From: Bacteroidales bacterium
Lineage (GTDB): Bacteria > Bacteroidota > Bacteroidia > Bacteroidales > Dysgonomonadaceae
Length of the DNA: 7,668 bases
Reading direction: 5' to 3'
Assembly (NCBI GenBank): GCA_012841425.1
Contig: DUUR01000099.1
Location: 1-7,668, forward strand
In this document: one piece after another, positions 1 to 5,404 of the stretch
Layout: every line of letters starts with the position of its first letter
Position numbering within the stretch: the stretch's first letter is position 1
Program-made: the position numbers and the translations under genes
Notes under the pieces: generated by a model
Told to the model about the DNA's origin: nothing
What the model saw: only the letters and a program-made list of their open reading frames with translations
The model's database searches: none

Positions 1-1254
1 GATAGAGTGGGTGAGGACACCACCTTTGGCAAAATTATTGAGCTTGTTGAGGAGGCTCAAGATTCTAAGTCAGAGGCAGAGAGGTTTATAGATAGGTTTT
101 CAAAATACTATACCCCGATAGTACTTCTGTTGGCATTTGCTGTGTGGATATTTACACAGAATGTTGAGCTTGCTATAACAATATTAGTGCTTGGTTGCCC
201 CGGAGCTTTAGTTATAGGTGTGCCTGTATCTAATGTGGCGGGTATTGGCAATGGAGCTAAAAATGGAGTGTTGCTTAAAGGAAGTGAGGTTATCACCGAT
301 TTTAGTAAGGTGCATACAATGGTATTTGACAAAACGGGTACATTAACAATTGGAAATCCGTCTGTTTCTGAAACAATTTACTACAATGATAATAATAGTG
401 ATGAGGTATTGGGCTATTTGTCAAGTATAGAAAGGGAGTCGAGCCATCCACTTGCAAAGGCGGTTATTGAAGAGATAGGAGATACAACTATTTCAGTTGT
501 AGAGAATACAGAGGTTGTAAAAGGTGGAGGTATTGTAGCTTATGTTAATGGCAACAGAATGGCCATTGGTAATGTTGCTTTAATGGAGAATGAGAATGTT
601 GAGTTGAGCGATAAAGCTTTGAAAGACATTGAGCGGTTGAGTAGCGCGGGCAACTCGCTAGTGCTAACTGCAATGAATGGTGAGTTGCAGCTATTAATGG
701 GTGTGCGCGATCAGATACGACCAGGTGTGAGGGAAGATCTTTTGAGATTAAAGAGGATGGGTGTTAAGGACTTAGTTATGCTTTCGGGCGATAACCAGGG
801 CACAGTTGATGTTGTAGGCAAAGAGATTGGTTTGACAAAAGCTTTTGGTAATATGCTACCCGAGGATAAATCGGCTTATATTAAAAAGTTAAAAGACGAA
901 GGCAAGATTGTTGCTTTTGTTGGTGATGGGGTTAACGATAGTCCATCTCTTGCCCTTGCCGATATTGGGATAGCTATGGGTAGTGGCACAGATGTAGCAA
1001 TTGAAACATCGAGCGTTGTGCTCATGAATTCAGATTTTGGGCATCTCACACATGCATTGGGATTGACAAAAGCAACGGCAAGAAATATGAAACAGAATGT
1101 TGTAATTGCAGTTGGGGTAGTTCTTGTTTTATTTGCAGGTTTGCTCTTTAGTAAATGGGTTAATATGTCTGTTGGAATGCTGGTTCACGAGCTTAGTATA
1201 CTTGTGGTAATCTTAAATGGAATGAGGTTATTGCGCTATAAAACAAGAAGGTAG
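1..1254 (+). CDS. Heavy-metal-translocating P1B-type ATPase, C-terminal part (5' end outside window)
   Basis: Integral membrane pump that uses ATP to move a metal ion across the inner membrane. The frame is open from base 1, and the text before the GTG at 7 (Asp-Arg) already fits the family, so that GTG is internal. The N-terminal ~200 residues (TM1-4 and most of the actuator domain) are missing. Visible in order: end of the actuator domain (VGEDTTFGKI), TM5 (about 109-156), TM6 with CPG at 196-204, the phosphorylation motif DKTGT (328-342), the nucleotide-domain SHP (442-450), the hinge GDGVND (922-939), then TM7 and TM8. TM8 carries His-Glu-x-Ser (1186-1197). Family knowledge: Cu and Zn/Cd pumps have CPC in TM6, while the P1B-4 group has SPC with HEGxT in TM8. 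This protein therefore looks closest to P1B-4 in TM8 but has CPG in TM6. The metal cannot be assigned. The family call is near certain. Confidence 0.95.
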   Translation, partial: DRVGEDTTFGKIIELVEEAQDSKSEAERFIDRFSKYYTPIVLLLAFAVWIFTQNVELAITILVLGCPGALVIGVPVSNVAGIGNGAKNGVLLKGSEVITDFSKVHTMVFDKTGTLTIGNPSVSETIYYNDNNSDEVLGYLSSIERESSHPLAKAVIEEIGDTTISVVENTEVVKGGGIVAYVNGNRMAIGNVALMENENVELSDKALKDIERLSSAGNSLVLTAMNGELQLLMGVRDQIRPGVREDLLRLKRMGVKDLVMLSGDNQGTVDVVGKEIGLTKAFGNMLPEDKSAYIKKLKDEGKIVAFVGDGVNDSPSLALADIGIAMGSGTDVAIETSSVVLMNSDFGHLTHALGLTKATARNMKQNVVIAVGVVLVLFAGLLFSKWVNMSVGMLVHELSILVVILNGMRLLRYKTRR

Positions 1255-1280
1255 GTTAGTTTTATTGAAAATAAACCGAG

Positions 1281-1300
1281 TGTCTCCCAAGTGACAGTTT
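1281..1300 (+). other. Weak hairpin after the ATPase gene, possibly a decayed terminator
   Basis: Bases TGTC (1281-1284) can pair with GACA (1293-1296) around an eight-base loop, and AAAC (1273-1276) with GTTT (1297-1300) across a four-base bulge. No real T-run follows, so termination here would be weak and some ATPase transcripts may read into the HMA gene. This is an inference from pairing only. Confidence 0.25.
1291..1300 (+). repeat. Ten-base repeat GTGACAGTTT, recurring near the next promoter
   Basis: GTGACAGTTT here recurs with one change as GTGGCAGTTT at 1661-1670, and its exact reverse complement, AAACTGTCAC, is at 1641-1650. Each direct copy ends 17-20 bases before a TAnnTTTG element (1318 and 1691), so both sit where a -33 element or operator would lie. 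The downstream copy is also the 3' arm of a terminator. Whether this is a shared operator or a shared terminator-derived sequence is not resolved. Confidence 0.4.
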
Positions 1301-1317
1301 AGTAAATCTTTTAAGGG

Positions 1318-1325
1318 TATATTTG
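1318..1325 (+). promoter_or_regulatory. Bacteroidota -7 promoter element (TATATTTG) for the HMA gene
   Basis: TATATTTG matches the Bacteroidota consensus TAnnTTTG and lies 48 bases before the HMA start codon. No good TTTG -33 element is present at the usual 19-21 base spacing. The GTGACAGTTT repeat occupies that region instead. Transcription would start at about 1332, giving a leader of roughly 40 bases that is very A-rich, as is usual in this phylum. Confidence 0.5.
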
Positions 1326-1373
1326 TAATACAAAATTAATAATAACAACAAATAAAATATAGGAAAATTAATT

Positions 1374-1607
1374 ATGAAAACAGTAACAATTCAATTAGAA
1401 GCACTTACGTGCCCATCGTGTATTCAAAAAATAGAAGGGGCAATGAAAAAGATAGATGGTGTTGATAGGGATACAGTTAAGGTTATGTTCAATGCTAGTA
1501 GAGTAAAAGCCAATTTTGAAAGTGATAAAACTACGCTTGAAGAGATTGAGAAGACCATCACCAGAATGGGATACACAGTAGAGAAGTCGAAAGTAAAAGC
1601 TGCTTAA
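1374..1607 (+). CDS. Small free-standing heavy-metal-associated (HMA) domain protein, CopZ-like
   Basis: A 77-residue cytoplasmic protein consisting of one HMA domain and no signal peptide. The metal-binding loop is L11-T12-C13-P14-S15-C16, so the CxxC pair is intact but the methionine of the usual MxCxxC is replaced by leucine. The rest follows the fold: a helix after the loop (IQKIEGAMKKIDGV), a strand with VKVMF, a second helix (TLEEIEKTITRMGY), and a basic tail. It lies 119 bases after the metal ATPase on the same strand. It likely binds the metal that the pump exports, either delivering it or acting as a separated version of the N-terminal HMA domain found in many P1B pumps. Delivery to this particular pump is inferred. 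A promoter-like element lies upstream and a strong terminator follows, so it may form its own short transcript. AGGA at 1361-1364 is a poor ribosome binding site, about 9 bases before the start codon. Confidence 0.9.
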   Translation: MKTVTIQLEALTCPSCIQKIEGAMKKIDGVDRDTVKVMFNASRVKANFESDKTTLEEIEKTITRMGYTVEKSKVKAA

Positions 1608-1640
1608 TGCATTAGTTTGATCTTCTAAGTATGAGTTATC

Positions 1641-1673
1641 AAACTGTCACTCTTTATTGGGTGGCAGTTTTTT
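1641..1673 (+). terminator. Rho-independent terminator after the HMA gene
   Basis: AAACTGTCAC (1641-1650) pairs over ten bases with GTGGCAGTTT (1661-1670), with a single G-T wobble. The loop is ten bases (TCTTTATTGG), and the T-run at 1668-1673 follows directly. It starts 33 bases past the HMA stop and ends the metal locus before the next promoter. Confidence 0.85.
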
Positions 1674-1690
1674 ATGTGCTCAATTTTTGT

Positions 1691-1698
1691 TATTTTTG
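1691..1698 (+). promoter_or_regulatory. Bacteroidota -7 promoter element (TATTTTTG) for the membrane/kinase-like gene
   Basis: TATTTTTG followed by CA fits TAnnTTTG and the common Bacteroidota form TTTGCA. A T-run at 1668-1673, which is also the tail of the upstream terminator, lies at about the right distance for a weak -33 element. Transcription would start near 1705, leaving a leader of about 65 bases. That leader contains two CTAGGTT copies (1717-1723, 1734-1740) and a short palindrome, GGTTTTGAAACC (1737-1748), neither of which has a known role. Confidence 0.55.
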
Positions 1699-1771
1699 CA
1701 ATGGACTTTCCACCAACTAGGTTATTACTACTGCTAGGTTTTGAAACCCGTTATAGCATTAATGCATATTT

Positions 1772-3061
1772 ATGAAGAAAGAAAATTTAGGTTTACGTAT
1801 CCTACTATTAGTAGTAGGAATTTATATTGTAGGACTTGGTGTAGCATTGTCTATAAGATCTGATTTAGGTACAAGCCCAATTTCTTCAATGCCTTATGTC
1901 TTAAATCTTATGATGCCAAATTTATCAGTTGGGACTTTTGTTATAATCATAAACTCATTAATGGTTATGACTCAAGTTGTAATACTGAAAAGAAAAACTG
2001 GCTATGAGCAGTTAGTACAGTTGCCATTAACATTGCTTTTTGGTCTCTTTATTGATGTTAACCTCCATCTAACAAGTTCACTTATTTTTGATAATTATTT
2101 GTGGCAGCTGCTCACCGTAATACTCAGTTGTTTTGTAATGGCGTTTGGTATATTTCTAGAATTAAAGGCCGATGTGGGTTTACTTCCAGCAGAAGGTTTA
2201 TCACTAGTAATTTCTGAAACCTATAACAAGAACTTTGGAAAGACCAAAGTGTCTATCGACTCTGTATTTGTGATAGTCTCAATTATTCTGGGTTTAAGCT
2301 TTATAGGTAGGTTGGCAGGAGTGCGTGAAGGCACAATTTTAGCAGCACTGTTTGTGGGAACTATTGCCAACTATTTTCATAAGAATATAACATTTGTTGA
2401 TAAACTATTGCCTGTCAAAAAAGCAGTTGAATACATAGCGCAGCCATACATGACTACAGAAAATTTTGTTATTACAATTTCACGGCAATACGGAAGTGGG
2501 GGGCATGCTGTTGGCGAAGCTATTGCTAACAAGCTGGGAATAGCTTTTTATGATAGTAAACTAATTGATCTTACTGCAATAGCAAGCGGATATACTCCAG
2601 AGTATGTAGAGAAGCATGAGCAGAGATTGCCTAATGGACTTCTTGATAAATTGTACAACAATAATTATGCATATGCCAATGAAGCTATTCCGCCTAACGA
2701 TAAACTTTTTATTGCACAAACAGGAGTTATACGCAATATTGCAGCTCACGAGTCGTGTGTAATTGTTGGACGATCGGCAAACTTTATTCTTAAAGGTCAT
2801 AAGAATTGCTTCAATGTTTTTGTACATGCAAATAATGAGTTTCGCAAAAAAAGAGTTGTTCAAAATTATATGCAAAACCCCAATGATGCAGAAAGGGTTA
2901 TGGCCAAAAAAGATAAAGAGCGAGACGATTACAGTAAGCACTACACTGGAAAGGACTGGGACGATCTTAATACTTATGATATGACTGTTGACACTTCTTT
3001 ATTTGGTATAGAGGGTACTGCAGATATGATAATTGAAGGGAGCAAGGTCCGAATTAAGTAG
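1772..3061 (+). CDS. YczE/YitT-like membrane domain fused to a cytidylate-kinase-like domain
   Basis: A 429-residue protein in two parts. Residues 1-205 form an integral membrane domain with about six hydrophobic segments (roughly 8-28, 53-72, 80-100, 109-131, 160-179, 186-204). It resembles the YczE/YitT family, whose function is not established. It contains an internal duplication: the segment with RSDLGTSPISSMPYVL (29-44) matches the later segment with KADVGLLPAEGLSLVI (132-147). Residues 231-429 resemble the cytidylate-kinase-like family: a strand plus glycine loop, ISRQYGSGGHAVG (236-248), then AFYD, a helical lid-like region, and VGRSA (332-336). The loop has no GK[ST], so the classic Walker A lysine is absent, as I recall for this family. 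The kinase-like part should lie on the cytoplasmic side. The frame is continuous through the junction, so the fusion is genuine in this sequence. The substrate and transported molecule are unknown. The neighbouring genes give no hint of its job. Confidence 0.85.
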   Translation: MKKENLGLRILLLVVGIYIVGLGVALSIRSDLGTSPISSMPYVLNLMMPNLSVGTFVIIINSLMVMTQVVILKRKTGYEQLVQLPLTLLFGLFIDVNLHLTSSLIFDNYLWQLLTVILSCFVMAFGIFLELKADVGLLPAEGLSLVISETYNKNFGKTKVSIDSVFVIVSIILGLSFIGRLAGVREGTILAALFVGTIANYFHKNITFVDKLLPVKKAVEYIAQPYMTTENFVITISRQYGSGGHAVGEAIANKLGIAFYDSKLIDLTAIASGYTPEYVEKHEQRLPNGLLDKLYNNNYAYANEAIPPNDKLFIAQTGVIRNIAAHESCVIVGRSANFILKGHKNCFNVFVHANNEFRKKRVVQNYMQNPNDAERVMAKKDKERDDYSKHYTGKDWDDLNTYDMTVDTSLFGIEGTADMIIEGSKVRIK

Positions 3062-3280
3062 TTGTGATATTATTACAGTGATATATCTACGAAAATGATA
3101 TATAAATATATGCAAAAGTAGCAAAGTGTTATAAAAGCGATTATCTTTGCGGGCTTTAAGTTTGTTGTTTGGTTAAAATATATTTCAATAAATTCAAAAA
3201 CTATTTATATAGCTAAATGTTATATACACGATTGTAATTCACAGCTTACTAGTATTAAACTGTTCAAAATAGACAGATAA
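3062..3280 (+). other. 219-base intergenic region with promoter and long leader
   Basis: This very AT-rich gap separates the membrane/kinase-like gene from the dehydrogenase operon. It holds a direct repeat of TGATATAT (3079-3086 and 3096-3103), part of which also forms a seven-base inverted repeat (3081-3087 with 3097-3103). No T-run follows, so it is a poor terminator. A promoter element lies at 3142-3149. The remaining ~125 bases would be an mRNA leader. I see no coding frame, tRNA or recognisable riboswitch in it. Confidence 0.5.
3142..3149 (+). promoter_or_regulatory. Bacteroidota -7 promoter element (TATCTTTG) for the 2-oxoacid dehydrogenase operon
   Basis: TATCTTTG followed by C is the commonest form of the TAnnTTTG -7 element and is the only clear match in this gap. 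No matching -33 element is evident. Transcription would start at about 3156, so the operon would have a leader of about 125 bases, longer than for the other genes here and with room for regulation. Confidence 0.6.
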
Positions 3281-4390
3281 ATGATTCAAAAAGATTTACC
3301 TGAGGTGCTCCGTGATTTTAATCCATTAGAAGATAAGGTGTTGCGTGTTATCGATAATGATGGGCATGTTGTTAATAAAAAAATGATGCCCTCGTTAGAT
3401 GACGAAACTATTATAGACGCTTATAAAAAAATGCTATATGAGAGGGTTGCCGATGAAATGGCTATCTCATACCAGCGGCAGGGCAGGATGTATACATATA
3501 CTCCTAATCTGGGGCAGGAGGCCATTCATATAGCAGCAGGTTTGAATATACGAGAGCAAGATTGGCTTGTTCCAGCTTTTCGCGAAATGGGTGTTCTCCT
3601 TGCAAAAGGTGTTACTATGAAAGAGATGTTTCTCTTTTACTTAGGTAATGAGCATGGTGGCAGCTTTAAGAATGCTAACAATACTTTGCCCATAGCTATT
3701 TCTATTGGCACGCAATTTCATCATGCTACAGGAATTGGATATTCTATAAAACAGCAAAAAAAGAACGAGGCTGTTTACACATTCATTGGTGATGGAGGTA
3801 CATCGGAAGGAGATTTTAGTGAATCACTTAATTTTGCAGGTGTATGGCAGGTGCCTGTGATATTTACAATTCAGAATAACCAGTATGCTATATCTGTTCC
3901 AGTTGAGTCACAGACTAAGTCGATAAACCTTGCTGTAAAATCGGTAGCCTTTGGGATTCCTGGAATTAAGGTTGATGGAAACGATTTCTTTGCTATGTAT
4001 CTTGCATATAAGTTAGCAGCTGAACATGCTCTTAGTGGAAAGGGCCCAGTGCTAATTGAAGCTTTTACATACAGACTTGGTGCTCATACTACATCCGACG
4101 ATCCTTCTAAGTATAGAAAGAAAGAGGAGGAGGAAGAGTGGGCTTTGGTTGATCCTTTACTTCGTTTAGAGAAATATATGAGAAGTAATAATATTTGGAA
4201 TTTAGATGTTGAAGCATTGCGTGAAGAGTATAAAAAAGAAATTGATGCTCAGTTTGTAGATGCAGAGAAGAATAAAGCATACCCAATTGATGATATATTC
4301 AACTATATGTATAGCGATATGCCACAAGAACTTTTGAGACAAAAAGCCGAATATGAACAATTTTTAAGCTGGAAGGAGAATAAGAAATGA
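3281..4390 (+). CDS. pdhA: 2-oxoacid (probably pyruvate) dehydrogenase E1 component, alpha subunit
   Basis: The thiamine-diphosphate-dependent alpha chain of the alpha2beta2 E1 enzyme, which decarboxylates a 2-oxoacid and starts acyl transfer to E2 in the cytoplasm. The 369 residues match the length of Bacillus-type PdhA. The N-terminal region MPSLDDE...RQGRMYTYTPNLGQEA follows the Gram-positive PdhA pattern. The thiamine diphosphate/Mg motif starts at GDGG (170-173) and ends at NN (199-200). The loop YRLGAHTTSDDPSKYR, which helps close the active site, is present and intact. It is the first gene of the operon and overlaps the beta gene by four bases (ATGA). Pyruvate is the best guess from the overall pattern, but branched-chain 2-oxoacid or acetoin dehydrogenase cannot be excluded: THTSDDP-like loops also occur in branched-chain enzymes. 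No Shine-Dalgarno sequence precedes the start. Confidence 0.93.
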   Translation: MIQKDLPEVLRDFNPLEDKVLRVIDNDGHVVNKKMMPSLDDETIIDAYKKMLYERVADEMAISYQRQGRMYTYTPNLGQEAIHIAAGLNIREQDWLVPAFREMGVLLAKGVTMKEMFLFYLGNEHGGSFKNANNTLPIAISIGTQFHHATGIGYSIKQQKKNEAVYTFIGDGGTSEGDFSESLNFAGVWQVPVIFTIQNNQYAISVPVESQTKSINLAVKSVAFGIPGIKVDGNDFFAMYLAYKLAAEHALSGKGPVLIEAFTYRLGAHTTSDDPSKYRKKEEEEEWALVDPLLRLEKYMRSNNIWNLDVEALREEYKKEIDAQFVDAEKNKAYPIDDIFNYMYSDMPQELLRQKAEYEQFLSWKENKK

Positions 4391-5364
4391 GTGTAATGAC
4401 AATGGTGAAGGCGATTAACAATGCGCTGGATATCAAGCTTAATGAGGATAAAAGTATAGTTGTATACGGTGAGGATGTTGGGGTTGAAGGCGGTGTATTT
4501 CGTGTAACTGAAGGTTTGCAGAAAAAATATGGTGTAGAGAGAGTATTTGACTCTCCACTGGCCGAATCGGGAATTGTGGGTACTGCATTGGGTATGGCTG
4601 TTTCGGGACTAAGACCAATTGTTGAGCTGCAATTTGATGGTTTTACTTATCCTGCATTTAATCAGATAGCCTCTAATGTGTCGAGAATGCAAAATAGATC
4701 GAGAGGAAAGTTTACGGTTCCAATGGTAATTCGTTTTCCCTATGGAGGTGGAGTTAATGCTCTGGAGCATCACTCTGATAGCCCCGAGTCTCTTTTTGCA
4801 CACTTGCCTGGATTAAAAGTTGTTGTGCCTTCAACGCCTTATGATGCAAAAGGCATGTTGATATCTGCAATTGAGAGCGAAGATCCTATAATATTTATGG
4901 AGCCTAAACGTATATATAGGGCTATAAAACAAGAGGTTTCGGAAGAAAAGTTTACATTGCCACTTAGTAAGGCAAAAATAGTAAAGGAGGGTAGCGACGT
5001 TACAGTTGTAGCTTTTGGGGCAATGGTAAGGGAGTGTCAGAAAGCAATTGAAATTGCTAATGAAGCAGGTATTTCTGTTGAGTTGATCGACTTAAGGAGT
5101 ATTTATCCTATTGATAGAGAGACTGTAGGTAGATCGATAAGAAAAACAGGTAGACTGGTAGCTGTTGCAGAAGCTCATGAATCATTTAGTATTGGTTCTG
5201 AGTTAGTTACTATTGCAAATGAAGAAGCATTTTTATCGCTAGAGTCTCCTCCACGAAGAGTAATGGGCTACGATACAGTTGTTCCATTGGCTCAGGGTGA
5301 GAAGTATTATATTATTTCTCCCGAGCGCATCTTTTATGAAATAGAAAAATCTTTTAGATATTAG
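4387..5364 (+). CDS. pdhB: 2-oxoacid (probably pyruvate) dehydrogenase E1 component, beta subunit
   Basis: The partner chain of the E1 alpha2beta2 heterotetramer. The 325 residues match the usual ~325 of this subunit. The N-terminal part has GEDVGVEGGVFRVTEGL (28-44) and PLAESGI (57-63), in which Glu60 fits the conserved cofactor-activating glutamate. EHHSDSPE (127-134) contains the histidine expected at the active site, probably His129. The C-terminal transketolase-like domain follows from about residue 200 (VTVVAFGAMV; later VAVAEAHESFSIGSE) and is the part that docks to E2. HSDSPESLFAHLPGLKVVVPSTPYDAKG resembles PdhB, but the EPKRIYR stretch also resembles the branched-chain enzyme, so the substrate is not settled. 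Translation is probably coupled: the start overlaps the alpha stop, with AAGGAG at 4373-4378 eight bases upstream, the best Shine-Dalgarno-like site in the window. Confidence 0.93.
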   Translation: MSVMTMVKAINNALDIKLNEDKSIVVYGEDVGVEGGVFRVTEGLQKKYGVERVFDSPLAESGIVGTALGMAVSGLRPIVELQFDGFTYPAFNQIASNVSRMQNRSRGKFTVPMVIRFPYGGGVNALEHHSDSPESLFAHLPGLKVVVPSTPYDAKGMLISAIESEDPIIFMEPKRIYRAIKQEVSEEKFTLPLSKAKIVKEGSDVTVVAFGAMVRECQKAIEIANEAGISVELIDLRSIYPIDRETVGRSIRKTGRLVAVAEAHESFSIGSELVTIANEEAFLSLESPPRRVMGYDTVVPLAQGEKYYIISPERIFYEIEKSFRY

Positions 5365-5404
5365 TATTTGTTATAACTTAAAATCTATCTAAAAAAATAA
5401 CCGT

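Noticed and set aside
7..9. GTG at position 7 as the true start of the metal ATPase
   Set aside because: The frame is open to base 1 and lands mid-actuator domain. A real P1B ATPase would have about 200 more residues upstream.
1717..1748. Two CTAGGTT copies and a GGTTTTGAAACC palindrome in the leader before 1772, as an operator
   Set aside because: The sequences are short and the AT-rich context makes such matches likely by chance. No regulator gene is nearby.
1255..1775. HMA gene with flanking inverted ten-mers as a mobile cassette
   Set aside because: The repeats are too short, there is no transposase or target-site duplication, and one copy is explained by the terminator hairpin.
2561..2984. 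Open frames on both strands inside the kinase-like region (126 codons antisense, 73 codons sense in another frame)
   Set aside because: The overlapping frame encodes a convincing kinase-like domain. The alternatives have biased composition and no family resemblance.
3081..3103. Inverted repeat ATATATC/GATATAT as a terminator for the membrane/kinase-like gene
   Set aside because: The stem is only seven weak A-T-rich pairs, and no T-run follows, so it would not terminate efficiently.
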